From: Accumulibacter sp036625275
Lineage (GTDB): Bacteria > Pseudomonadota > Gammaproteobacteria > Burkholderiales > Rhodocyclaceae
Assembly: GCF_036625275.1 (NCBI RefSeq)
Contig: NZ_JAZKUD010000002.1
Span: 62,001-126,000, forward strand
Direction of reading: 5' to 3'
Length of the DNA: 64,000 nucleotides
In this document: positions 28,009 through 36,049 of the stretch, in pieces
How positions within the stretch are numbered: position 1 is the first letter of the stretch
Layout: every line of letters starts with the position of its first letter
Translations under genes and position numbers: made by a program
The notes under the pieces: generated by a model
Databases searched by the model: none
What the model saw: the letters and a program-made list of their open reading frames with translations, nothing else
Told to the model about the DNA's origin: nothing

Positions 28009-28134
28009 CGGACTTGATCCGAGTTTGTCGCGGCGCACTGCAGGGCGTTGCAGTTCCACTTTGCCATCGGCATTGACGCCGTGCAGCGCAAATATGTTCT
28101 TGGCAAGATCGATATCGCGCGTTACGATGGTCAT
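28009..28134 (-). pseudogene. Truncated IS110-family transposase, N-terminal stub
   Basis: The ATG at 28134, after a GGGGAGAAATC leader, encodes MTIVTRDIDLAKNIFALHGV, followed by NADGKVELQRPAVRRDKL. That is the N-terminal RuvC-like strand with the catalytic Asp of IS110 transposases. Homology stops at the point where the IS256-type element begins, and about 290 residues are missing. No other piece of this transposase is seen to the left, so the interruption involved deletion as well as insertion. Confidence 0.75.
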
Positions 28135-28251
28135 GATTTCTCCCCTTGGGTCGGTTGATGAGTTCGCAAACCCCATCTTGGCACTTCGTTGCCGCTTCGC
28201 GTCAGGCCTTGGCCTCACGCTCCGTCCGGGACGGGGAAGTCCCTTTCATTC

Positions 28252-28258
28252 GTTAGGG
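28252..28258 (+). other. Integron-type core site (GTTAGGG) at the 5' edge of a cassette
   Basis: GTTAGGG, extended as GTTAGGGCGCAT (28252-28263), is the exact inverse complement of ATGCGCCCTAAC (28969-28980) at the 3' end of the next gene. In integron cassettes the 5' edge supplies the TTRRRY half of the circular attC, which must pair with RYYYAAC, so this 12-base complementarity is what a cassette predicts. Confidence 0.6.
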
Positions 28259-28271
28259 CGCATAGTCCAAT

Positions 28272-28979
28272 ATGACTGACGGTCACGCGCACGGGACGAT
28301 GAACGTCACGATTACCACGATGACAAAGACGACCGCGATGGCAAAGACGAGAATGAACCTCGCCTTGCATCACCTCTTTGCCGCATGTCGATTCGCTGCG
28401 CGCATTCGTGGAGTCGAGCGAGACCATACTGGCCAACCTTTTGGCGCCTTTTGGGGCGAGATCCTCCACCATGCGCTTGGAGTAGCGACTCTGACCGCAG
28501 CGTCACTTGAGAGCTACGCGAACGAGATGTACTTTGAGGGCTCGATCCTCGCGGAGGCGTTGCCACTCCCAGCAGCCGCAGAGATTGCTGATCTTGTCGA
28601 CCGGGAACCTGTACTTCGGAAGTACGCGGTGGCTCTTGCAGTTCGGGCAGGGAAGCGCCTGGACTTCGGCGCAGGCCCGGTACAGAACGCGGACGCCCTG
28701 ATCAAGCTGAGGAATGCAGTTGTTCACTTTCGACCAGAGTGGTTCGGAGAGCAACAGGCCCATGACAAGCTTTCGAGACTCCTACAACACAGGTTCCAGG
28801 CTTCGATTTTCTTGCCAAATGAGGCCCTCTTTCCGCGAAGCTGGGCGTCAGCTAGCTTCGCGCTGTGGGCGGTGCAATCGTGCATGACGTTCATGCAGCA
28901 CTTCTACGCGCAAGTTGGCCTACCTTGTCCGATAGACCAGTTCGAAGATCAGATCTCAAAGCTCCTGAATGCGCCCTAA
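28272..28979 (+). CDS. HEPN-like protein, probable integron cassette gene
   Basis: A 235-residue protein of unknown function if the ATG 14 bases inside the cassette edge is used; internal starts at 28338 or 28353 would remove an odd Thr/Met-rich N-terminus and are equally possible. The helical body contains ASLESYANEMYF and, near residue 155, LIKLRNAVVHFRPEW. The R-N-x3-H pattern is that of HEPN domains, many of which are RNases in toxin or defence systems. The TAA stop lies inside the attC-like core CCCTAAC, a classic cassette arrangement. Family membership is inferred from the motif only. Confidence 0.7.
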   Translation: MTDGHAHGTMNVTITTMTKTTAMAKTRMNLALHHLFAACRFAARIRGVERDHTGQPFGAFWGEILHHALGVATLTAASLESYANEMYFEGSILAEALPLPAAAEIADLVDREPVLRKYAVALAVRAGKRLDFGAGPVQNADALIKLRNAVVHFRPEWFGEQQAHDKLSRLLQHRFQASIFLPNEALFPRSWASASFALWAVQSCMTFMQHFYAQVGLPCPIDQFEDQISKLLNAP

Positions 28980-29032
28980 CATGTCGCTGCAGCCGACCCG
29001 CTAGGCGTGGCGGTTGAACTATTGAGTTGGGC
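28974..29032 (+). other. attC-like recombination site
   Basis: Fifty-nine bases running from CCCTAAC to GTTGGGC. The outer boxes fit the RYYYAAC/GTTRRRY pattern (first base of the left box deviates). The inner TGCAGCCGACC and GGCGGTTGAA can pair with bulges as the L boxes of attC do. It follows and partly overlaps the stop of the HEPN-like gene. The size is within the attC range. No integrase gene or attI is in the window. Confidence 0.65.
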
Positions 29033-29081
29033 AACACATGAGGTCGTGATTCGGGTAAATTTCCAGTAACCACGATAGTCC

Positions 29082-29876
29082 ATGGACACTCGAATACTTA
29101 ACAGCCTGCCTGCACACCTGCCGCCTTCATTGGCTGCGCTTACAGCCCCCTGTTACCTTCACAAAGCCAGTCGAATTGCTGTGGGCGCATTACTCGCGTG
29201 CGCATTGGCGCTGGTACTTGCCGGCCTCTTTTTCATCGCATCACGCTGGCTTGCAGGAAAAAGTGACTTCAGTGAGATCGCCTTTGCCTTGTTCTTTCTG
29301 TTTTTCTTGATCATGCTGCTACGCCCGAGCGTATGGTCCGACCTGATTACTTTGGCGGCTGACAGCCGCGGTTTGTATTTCGTCGGCGGCACAAACAGTC
29401 ATTTTGTTCCTTGGCAGGACACCGGCCCGATGTGGTTGGAAACCGCCTACACGGGTGACCACCCGGAGATGAGCGTGGTGCTCACCATCCGGACTCATTC
29501 GACTTTCTGGGATGCCGCAAAGCAGTCGAATTTCATGCGGCACTCCATGCCTTCCGAAAAGCCGCCGGGCTATCTGCCTGTGCCGCTGGGTACGCAAGGT
29601 ATCGATCCTCAAGTTACAAGGAAATGTCTTGAGGCACTGCGTGCGTTGTCGGGTACCAGCAACACCTACCCACAATACGATCCCGGCCCCGACCAGCGAA
29701 GGTGGGAGTTGGTTGCGGCGGGATCTTTGCTTCTTGCTGTCTCGATCTACTTCATCTGCACAATGCTGCAATCGTACTTTCAGGGCTACGGCATCGGCGT
29801 GGGGTTTGTCATCCCGGTAGCCATGGCATTAGCCGCGTTGTGGATTGTTCGCTACGGATGGAAACGAAGGTGTTAA
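29082..29876 (+). CDS. Membrane protein of unknown function
   Basis: A 264-residue protein with two hydrophobic segments near the N-terminus (about residues 30-55 and 65-85), a soluble middle part of about 120 residues, and two more segments near the C-terminus. The middle begins LITLAADSRGLYFVGG followed by HFVPWQDTG, which resembles the PH-like domain of small membrane proteins such as the STM3941 type; this is a weak impression. It begins 50 bases after the attC core and overlaps the next gene by 19 bases. Function unknown. Confidence 0.65.
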   Translation: MDTRILNSLPAHLPPSLAALTAPCYLHKASRIAVGALLACALALVLAGLFFIASRWLAGKSDFSEIAFALFFLFFLIMLLRPSVWSDLITLAADSRGLYFVGGTNSHFVPWQDTGPMWLETAYTGDHPEMSVVLTIRTHSTFWDAAKQSNFMRHSMPSEKPPGYLPVPLGTQGIDPQVTRKCLEALRALSGTSNTYPQYDPGPDQRRWELVAAGSLLLAVSIYFICTMLQSYFQGYGIGVGFVIPVAMALAALWIVRYGWKRRC

Positions 29877-30475
29877 GCAGAAATCCACCATCGCCACTCA
29901 AGCCGGATGAGGGACCGAACTTCACGACCCACCGGCTTGTCCGTAAAGGTTCAGTATGGATCTTTCAACCCACGGGGTTTGTCAAGATATTCCCCAGTGT
30001 CTTTACGATGTTCGGCTACGTCTTCATTGCCGCTTCCGTCCTGACGGTGTGGCAAAGCCTCTTCAATAGCCTGGCGGCATTGTGTGGTGGCGCACTGGCC
30101 ATCGGCGTCGGACGTTTAATTGCTAGGTTCTTGGGGAATACCCCGCGTTTTGACACTATGCGTCGTCTAGTGGAAGTACCGGAGCAGCCAGCGTTGAGTC
30201 TACGTTTGGATGCGTCATCTGGGACGACGTCACTCGACTTTACGGAGGTAAGCGAACTTGAGATCGTCCACAAGCGGGTGACAGACACCGAGATCGACGA
30301 CTACGACAACTACGAACTCAATCTGGTAACGCAGGACGGCCGGCGATTGAACCTGGTATCTCACCCCAACAGCGTACAGATTGCCCGCGAGGCACAGCAA
30401 CTCGCGACCGTACTCGGCAAGCCGGTGGCCGACTGGCGCGCAAGCACCACTGCCCGGAATGGTAAATTGAACTAA
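29858..30475 (+). CDS. Membrane protein of unknown function, paired with the preceding gene
   Basis: A 205-residue protein starting at an ATG inside the end of the upstream gene. Two hydrophobic segments (about residues 38-75) are followed by a soluble domain with LDFTEVSELEIVHKRV and YELNLVTQDGRRLNLVSH. The layout parallels that of the upstream protein, so the pair may be distant paralogues or form a complex. No family is recognised. The right side is cut by an IS982-like remnant, so a downstream attC, if it existed, is gone. Confidence 0.65.
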   Translation: METKVLSRNPPSPLKPDEGPNFTTHRLVRKGSVWIFQPTGFVKIFPSVFTMFGYVFIAASVLTVWQSLFNSLAALCGGALAIGVGRLIARFLGNTPRFDTMRRLVEVPEQPALSLRLDASSGTTSLDFTEVSELEIVHKRVTDTEIDDYDNYELNLVTQDGRRLNLVSHPNSVQIAREAQQLATVLGKPVADWRASTTARNGKLN

Positions 30476-30503
30476 TAGTCGGCGCGGGCAAGATAGCGGC
30501 TAC

Positions 30504-30728
30504 GTGTCGAAACGCGGTGTGCAACTTTTCAAGGCCGTTTGGGAGTACTTCCGTCGGCATTGGGCCGCAGGGTTCCCGAATCTGGGTGACCGTTCGACTT
30601 TCGTTCGGCAACTGGCCAACCTGGGCCACGTCAAAGCCCTTCTGCATCGGCACTGGGCGGTGGCACTGGGGGCCTTCGAGACCAAAGTGCATCTCGTAGA
30701 CGGATTCCCGGTGCCCGTCTGCCATTCC
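30504..30728 (+). pseudogene. IS982-like transposase fragment
   Basis: About 75 codons without a proper start or end, encoding VWEYFRRHWAAGFPNL and KVHLVDGFPVPVCHSC. The latter resembles the D-G-x-P-x-x-V-C catalytic segment of IS982-type DDE transposases. The reading frame is cut exactly where the IS21-like terminus (TGTCAGCACCGG) begins at 30729, so the IS21 element landed in this one. Confidence 0.5.
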
Positions 30729-30905
30729 TGTCAGCACCGGATGTAAATTGACCCAAGTCACCGATTGAAAATTGATACACCGGGTTGAGAGAATCGGCGA
30801 CTTTTTGGGTTGCCGGTGATGACAAACGAGGGGTATGTGGAAATCGAGGTTTTGAGGAGACACGGGTTCAGTTTGCGGCGGTTTGCGGCGGAGATACTCT
30901 GTTGA
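30729..30905 (+). mobile_element. IS21-like left-end remnant with istA N-terminus
   Basis: The stretch starts TGTCAGCACCGG and contains two internal repeats, ATGTAAATTGACCCA and TTGAAAATTGATACA, typical of the multiple transposase-binding repeats at IS21 ends. An ATG at 30819 then encodes MTNEGYVEIEVLRRHGFSLR, resembling the IstA N-terminus, but stops after 28 codons at 30905. The rest of istA and istB are absent. Confidence 0.55.
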
Positions 30906-30908
30906 AAG

Positions 30909-31847
30909 TCAACTTTTTAGGCGGTTTGAGGGTTGGCTGGACGGGTATGACATAGAAGCGTTCGCTGTCGAAAGGCTTGTTGGTCGTGAGTATACCGTGG
31001 ATGGCGACGAGAAGTTTGCGCATGACGGCGCAGACGACTTACATGGGGGGTTTGCCGCGAGCCGCGAGGTGTTCGGCGTAGGCCTTGACGTGGGGATCGT
31101 GGGCCTTTTGGCGCTGAGGGTGGGCATGTAGAGGACGGCACACAGATGTCCGTTGCCGGCCTTGGAGATGCCCGTTTTTTGTCGACGCGGGTCCCGGAGC
31201 GGAAATGCTTGGGGTCCAGGCCGGCAAACTTGATTCACTGCGGCGCTCGCAGTCCCTGGGGCAGTAGGCTGATCTCGCCGAGGATCGACGGCCTTGGTGT
31301 CGGCAATGCCCTTGACCGAGATGAGCAAGGTGTAAGCATTGGCCCACTCCTTATGGATCTTGATGAAAGCCACCGCCTCGCGGATCAGGAGGGCGATGCG
31401 CTTGTCCAGTTGGGCGAGGCCTTGATTGAGATCCTTCAGGACGGCCTTGGGCGCGTGCTGGTTGAAGTCCGTGGCATGAAGCTGGTTCTTGGCGGCAGCT
31501 CGGTCGTTGGTGAGGGCGCGGATGCGGCGGGCCAAGGCCCGCAGCGTCAGTTGTGCATCAGAAGGGCGCTGCTACCGTGTGAAAGGCATGTGTTCGGCGT
31601 ACCCGGCAAGTGTTTCGGCATCGACCTTGTCGGTTTTGCTGTGCTTGCCCAAGACCTTGGCAAAATTGTGGGACGCCTGGGGATTGACGACCATGACGCG
31701 CAGACCGGTATCAAACCGGGCGATGGAGAGTTCCAGGGAATAGGTGCCGGTGGCTTCCAGACAGAGGGTCAGAACCCATTCCTCCGCGCCCACATCAATC
31801 CCTGCGTACAGGTTTGCCATTGCTTGTGCCAATGTCGGGCTGCTCAT
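30909..31847 (-). pseudogene. IS110/IS1111-family transposase, decayed
   Basis: A full-length transposase can be followed but is broken. The N-terminus ANLYAGIDVGAEEWVLTL keeps the first catalytic Asp, but the next part is deleted up to CLEATGTYS. GKHSKTDKVDAETLAGYA is intact. An in-frame TAG (31572-31574) replaces an expected Trp before QRPSDAQLTLRAL. Two or more frameshifts follow between 31300 and 31000, where KGIADTKAV and ISKAGNGHLCAVLYM appear in different frames. The ATG at 31817 or 31847 was the start. It is clearly non-functional. Confidence 0.85.
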
Positions 31848-32239
31848 GATGTTTCTCCTGGTCGAGTTGGATGACTAGGGTCACCGGTTCCCTGACCCTG
31901 CGTAAGCGCCTTCCTTGCAGACGCAGGCTCGAAGCCTCGGATACTCTCCACGGAATAGGCGAATAGGGTGGGGAGCCAATCTTGCCTGCAGACGCTCCAG
32001 AAACGCTCGGCAGGCGTGGATTCGGTGTCCCTGCTCCCACGCCTTGCTGCTACTGGATTGCAGATATCATGCTCGTCGCTGCTCTGCTTGCCGGTGGGGT
32101 GTTGACCGGTGCGAATGCTGTCCTCTACGCGAAAGGGACGAATCGGGTCGGTTGTGCCGATCCGAATGGCGCGCTCGTTGTCCGCAAGCCAGAGCCTGCC
32201 GCAGTGGTTATGGTTCCCAAATCGCACAATGCAGAGGCG
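31848..32239. other. Intergenic region right of the IS110 remnant
   Basis: 392 bases with short open frames on both strands, none with a convincing start, codon pattern or recognisable product. It probably holds the non-coding end of the IS110-type element and the spacer to the CapA-like gene. Confidence 0.4.
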
Positions 32240-33265
32240 TCAAGGTCTGCCGCTGAGTGGGCACGCGACTGAAGGCATACAGAGCTGGACGCATTCCCTG
32301 ACCAGACGATCCCCGGCGCGGCCGCAGGGAGTGGGAATCCCGGCCTGCGGGTGCGGAGTGCCGTCTTCGTCGATCTGCGCGGCTACGGTATCCCAACTGA
32401 CCAGGCCATCCCTGTCGAGAGACAGGCGCAGCAGCCAGCCGGTTCGGGCGGCGGGGAGGTCAAAACCGTCAAAGACGAAGTTGCCCAGACTATAGACGAT
32501 CAGCCTGCCCTGGTAATACTCGATGTCCTGCGTCACATGCGGATGCCCGCCGATCACCAGGCTGGCACCGGCGTCGATCATCAAACGGGCCAGTTGTCGC
32601 TGTCGTTCACTCGCTTGCCGCTCGCGTTCCCAGCCCCAGTGCATGAAAGGGATCACCAGGTCGGCGCCGGCCGCGCGCGCAGCACGGATGTCGGCAACGA
32701 CCTGGCTATCCTCGCTCCAGGCGATTCCCGGCCATTCGGCACCGGCTTCGAAGGCACGCGGCTTGAATTCGTTGTAGGCCAGCACGGCGATGCGCAGGCC
32801 GCGCCGTTCGATCCACAGCGGACGGTGCGCCTCGGTCAGATGGCGACCGCCACCGAAGGCGGCGATATCGTGGCCGGCGAGATGAGCGAGGGTTTCGAGA
32901 AAAGCCGCCTGACCGTAATCGCCGGAATGATTGTTGGCCACACCGAGCGCATCGAATCGCCCACGCAGAACGGGCAGCACGCGCGGGTCGGCGCGGAAGC
33001 TGAAAATCTTGTTGTCCAGCGGTTCCCCGGTCGTGGCAATCGGGCATTCGAGGTTGCCGATGCGGTAGTCGGCGTCCTTCAGCAGCGCCGCGAAGGGTGC
33101 CAGCGGGTCCCCGCCGCGGCGGATCAGGCGGCCCGGACCCTCATCAAGCATGATGTCGCCGACGAAAATCAGACGGACGGGTTCGGCGCGCACACTCCCG
33201 GCGAGCAAGGCCCCCAGTGCGCCGAGCAAAGCGACCAGCAAACGCAGCCTGCCCTGCCCACTCAT
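32240..33265 (-). CDS. CapA-family protein (PGA_cap metallophosphatase-like)
   Basis: A 341-residue exported protein. A signal peptide (about residues 1-28, LLVALLGALGALLAGSVRA) precedes a calcineurin-like CapA domain with IFVGDIMLDEGPGRLI, IGNLECPIATTG, GVANNHSGDYG and VIGGHPHVTQDIEYYQGRLIVYSLGNFVFD. CapA proteins take part in poly-gamma-glutamate capsule synthesis, but many lone members are of unknown role. The ATG at 33265 overlaps the upstream stop in ATGA. The last ~40 residues (Cys/Pro-rich) look unusual and may derive from sequence next to the IS scar. Confidence 0.85.
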   Translation of the reverse strand: MSGQGRLRLLVALLGALGALLAGSVRAEPVRLIFVGDIMLDEGPGRLIRRGGDPLAPFAALLKDADYRIGNLECPIATTGEPLDNKIFSFRADPRVLPVLRGRFDALGVANNHSGDYGQAAFLETLAHLAGHDIAAFGGGRHLTEAHRPLWIERRGLRIAVLAYNEFKPRAFEAGAEWPGIAWSEDSQVVADIRAARAAGADLVIPFMHWGWERERQASERQRQLARLMIDAGASLVIGGHPHVTQDIEYYQGRLIVYSLGNFVFDGFDLPAARTGWLLRLSLDRDGLVSWDTVAAQIDEDGTPHPQAGIPTPCGRAGDRLVRECVQLCMPSVACPLSGRP

Positions 33266-33672
33266 CGTGCCGGCCCGCTGGTGGGAGACCACTCGCACCA
33301 GTATTGCAGCTCGCCATCGCGAATCGGCTCATAGACCTGGTTGAGGCCAGTAAAGCCGTAGCCGGCACCTCTGCCTGCGTGCGGCGGGTAAGGGTGTGTT
33401 GCCTGCTGGATCGGCACTGGCCCGCTGTTCCGATCGGCAAAGACATAGAGCTTGATCGCCGCCAGATCGGCGGGTTCCTTCTGAAAAACGATGCGGAAGA
33501 GGAAGTATGAGCCGATCGGTTGCACCGGAACGGTATAAGGCGAATTGACCGGCCGCGCTTCCAGATCACGTGTTTCCCCACCGTACGTAACGTGACAGAA
33601 CAGCTTCTCGGCATGCACGGGCATGGCAAGCAGCAGGGAGACGACGAGGAGGCGTTGGCAGTGCTTGGGCAT
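33262..33672 (-). CDS. Small secreted protein of unknown function
   Basis: A 136-residue protein with a clear signal peptide (LLVVSLLLAMPVHA, cleavage probably near residue 21) and a short beta-rich mature part with two cysteines (KLFCHVTYGG and LQYWCEW). It overlaps the CapA-like gene by four bases and follows the hydrolase gene by 11 bases, so the three form an operon. No family is recognised. Confidence 0.7.
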   Translation of the reverse strand: MPKHCQRLLVVSLLLAMPVHAEKLFCHVTYGGETRDLEARPVNSPYTVPVQPIGSYFLFRIVFQKEPADLAAIKLYVFADRNSGPVPIQQATHPYPPHAGRGAGYGFTGLNQVYEPIRDGELQYWCEWSPTSGPAR

Positions 33673-33683
33673 CCTGTGCCAGC

Positions 33684-34481
33684 CTATGACTGCCGCTCGA
33701 TCCAGGCAGCGATTCGCTCGGCCGCCGCTTCCCAGTGGGCGTCGAGCATCAGCGTATGTCCGGCACGCGGAACCACCGCCACCTCGGCCTGCCAGCGCAC
33801 GGCGGTGAAGCCCAGCCCGGCCGGCGGGAACACCGCGTCCGCTTCGCCGCCGATGACCAGTACCGGCAATGCCTGCCGGCGCCAGCCGAAATGCATTGCC
33901 AACAGCGTCAGATCAAGGATGGCACGCCGTGATTCGGACTGGAAAAATGGCGCAAAGCGGATCAGATTCTCGTTGGTCGTCTCCGGCGAATAGTAGACAT
34001 CACGCATCATCTGCAGCGTCTCCGGCGAATACTTGCCGCGGATGGCGCGCGCTTGCTGGTCGAAGAATGTGGGCTCGGACAAGGCCATCTTCATCGTCGC
34101 GCCGAGAATGCCGGTCGGTGGCACCGGAGCCATCAGGACTGCGGCCTGCGCCTGCTGACGTTCAAGAAAGCGTTCGACGACCACGGTGCCCATCGAGTGC
34201 CCGATCAGGATCGCCGGTACGTCAAATTTCCGGGTCACCTGGGCGAGGTCTTCGGCATAATCGTCGATACCGAAAGTATGCAGATGCTCGCGGCCCTCGC
34301 TGGCGCCGTGGCCGGAGAGGTCGAGCGCGTGGCAATCGAAGCCGCGGCTGCTGAACCAGGGTAGAAAGTACGCGTCCCAGCAATTAGCGGTGGCATAACC
34401 GCCATGAACGAAAATGAGGGGAGAAGAATGCCTGGCGCCGACCGCCGGCCGGTGCAGGGTATGGATGCGGCGAGTTTTCAT
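33684..34481 (-). CDS. Alpha/beta hydrolase, monoacylglycerol lipase/lysophospholipase-like
   Basis: A 265-residue cytoplasmic alpha/beta hydrolase. The oxyanion-hole HGG is in PLIFVHGGYATANCWDA, the nucleophile is the Ser of the GHSMGTVVVERFL elbow (about residue 95), the acid is probably Asp in VIGGEADAVFPP, and the His is in VPRAGHTLMLD. The GHGASEGREHLH stretch is typical of the serine aminopeptidase S33/lysophospholipase group. It is the first gene of a three-gene operon with the secreted and CapA-like proteins. Substrate unknown. Confidence 0.85.
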   Translation of the reverse strand: MKTRRIHTLHRPAVGARHSSPLIFVHGGYATANCWDAYFLPWFSSRGFDCHALDLSGHGASEGREHLHTFGIDDYAEDLAQVTRKFDVPAILIGHSMGTVVVERFLERQQAQAAVLMAPVPPTGILGATMKMALSEPTFFDQQARAIRGKYSPETLQMMRDVYYSPETTNENLIRFAPFFQSESRRAILDLTLLAMHFGWRRQALPVLVIGGEADAVFPPAGLGFTAVRWQAEVAVVPRAGHTLMLDAHWEAAAERIAAWIERQS

Positions 34482-34747
34482 GGGCGGGTGGAAAGTGGCG
34501 GTGAGACCTGCGGGTTGACGCTGTTTGGAAGCGGCTTGAAGGTTGACTGTCGGGCCAGGGCTGCGTGTGCTGGCGAGAGATTCGCCAAGTATCGCAGGGT
34601 CGTGCCAGTGCAGGCAATCTCCCCTTTTTCAACGGACTCTCGCCGCTGGTCGGGCATCCTGATCGACACTGGCTTGGCTGCGCTCCTGCACCCTCTGCGG
34701 CAAACTGGCGCACAATGGCGCCTGCTGACCGTCTTTGGAACTCTCGC

Positions 34748-36001
34748 ATGCAATTCCAGCCGCGCATTCTCGTCTGTTTGGCCTCAGAGGAAATCATGCA
34801 GAACACTCTGCCCGCCCTGCGCCTGCGGCCGGCGCAGGTGATCATTGCGGCCAGCGACTCGGAATTGGCGCGCCAGGGTGCGCTGCAGTTCAGCCGTGTC
34901 CTGCACGATGCCGGCTGGCCGGCCAATGCAGTACGCATCACCGAGCATACGCCCGACCATGATCTCGGAAACATCAGTCGCTACGCTCGGGAACTCGCTG
35001 CCGAGCTGCAAAACCAGCATCCCGGCCTGCCGATCGACCTCAACGCCAGTGGCGGGACCAAGGTAATGTCCTTCGGTTTTGTCGGCGCGCTTGCCGGCCT
35101 CGGCGATGCCTGGTATTGCGATACCCGCCACGGTCTGCTCGAGCACCTGGGCGGTGGTGCGCCGCTGCTGCTGCCGGCCGACCTGCTCAAGCTCAACGAG
35201 GTCCTGCAGGTACAGGGTTATCGCGTGGTAGCCGATCCGACCTGGAACCCGACCTTCGTGTGCGCCGCCGCCGCGCGCGCCGACCTGACCGAGCACCTGG
35301 TCCGTGAAGCACCACGGCTCAACGGCTTTTTCGGCTACGTCAACCGGCTGACGCGCGAAGCCTTGCCCCAGACGCGTACGGACGGCAGCATCGTGCGTAC
35401 TTTCCGTGCCGAAATCCTCGCCCAGCGCCCGCTGTTCACGAATAATCACGAACTGGCGCGCGCCTTTGAACAGGCGGGCATCTGGGAATGGGACGGCGAT
35501 TGCCGCTTCGTTTTTGCCGGTGAGGCCAGCGCCAGGTACGCCGGTGGTGGCTGGCTTGAGGAATGGGCCTGGCTGACGCTGGCCGGGCTGCAGGCCGATG
35601 GCCTGATTCCCGACGGTCATTGGGGCACCAATCTGCGCGTCGACGCCGGCCACGGCCTGCAGGAGGCGGCCAGCAACGAGCTCGATGCAGCGCTGGTGTG
35701 GCGCAACCAGTTGCTGGTTCTCGAGTGCAAGACCGGCGTGCAGATCAGCACCGAAGGCGGCAGCCAGTCGATCCTCAACCGCCTGGACAGCCTGCGTCGC
35801 CATGTCGGGGGTGCGATGGGCGAAACCTGGCTGCTCACCGCGCGGCGCCTGCAGCAGGGCAACGGCGCGGCGGCGCGCGAACGCGCGCGTGCCTACCGCA
35901 TCCGTCTGATCGAGCCTGAACATCTCGTCGATCTGCGGGCGAAAATCTGCGCCTGGATGGACATCACGACCGCCGCATCAGAAGCCACGGAATCCCCTTG
36001 A
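34748..36001 (+). CDS. Card1/Can2-like (DUF1887) CARF-nuclease, orphan
   Basis: A 417-residue protein with the two-domain layout of Card1/Can2 nucleases, the cyclic-oligoadenylate-activated effectors of type III CRISPR systems. The N-terminal CARF-like domain includes LPIDLNASGGTKVMSFGF (residues 95-112), matching the N-x-T/S-G-G-T-K-x-M ligand-loop motif. The C-terminal PD-(D/E)xK domain shows Glu271/Glu272 (GGWLEEWAW), Asp313 (NELDAAL) and Glu326-x-Lys328 (LECKTG). The frame is open upstream, but the ATG at 34748 is the family-like start. No Cas gene or CRISPR array is nearby, so any defence role is inference. Confidence 0.82.
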   Translation: MQFQPRILVCLASEEIMQNTLPALRLRPAQVIIAASDSELARQGALQFSRVLHDAGWPANAVRITEHTPDHDLGNISRYARELAAELQNQHPGLPIDLNASGGTKVMSFGFVGALAGLGDAWYCDTRHGLLEHLGGGAPLLLPADLLKLNEVLQVQGYRVVADPTWNPTFVCAAAARADLTEHLVREAPRLNGFFGYVNRLTREALPQTRTDGSIVRTFRAEILAQRPLFTNNHELARAFEQAGIWEWDGDCRFVFAGEASARYAGGGWLEEWAWLTLAGLQADGLIPDGHWGTNLRVDAGHGLQEAASNELDAALVWRNQLLVLECKTGVQISTEGGSQSILNRLDSLRRHVGGAMGETWLLTARRLQQGNGAAARERARAYRIRLIEPEHLVDLRAKICAWMDITTAASEATESP

Positions 36002-36049
36002 TTACGGAGTCGCATCCGCCCGGCGGGCGACGACCAGTCAGGCCGCGGA

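Noticed and set aside
26557..28016. CGGACTTG repeats as a firm target-site duplication of the IS256-type element
   Set aside because: Without alignable terminal inverted repeats the 8-base match may be chance; the boundaries were kept tentative.
31844..32272. Overlapping short frames on both strands after the IS110 remnant
   Set aside because: No ribosome binding site, no recognisable product, and they occupy what is probably a non-coding IS end.
34784..35923. A 379-codon frame antisense to the Card1-like gene
   Set aside because: The plus-strand frame carries all catalytic motifs; the antisense frame has none and is a codon-usage shadow.
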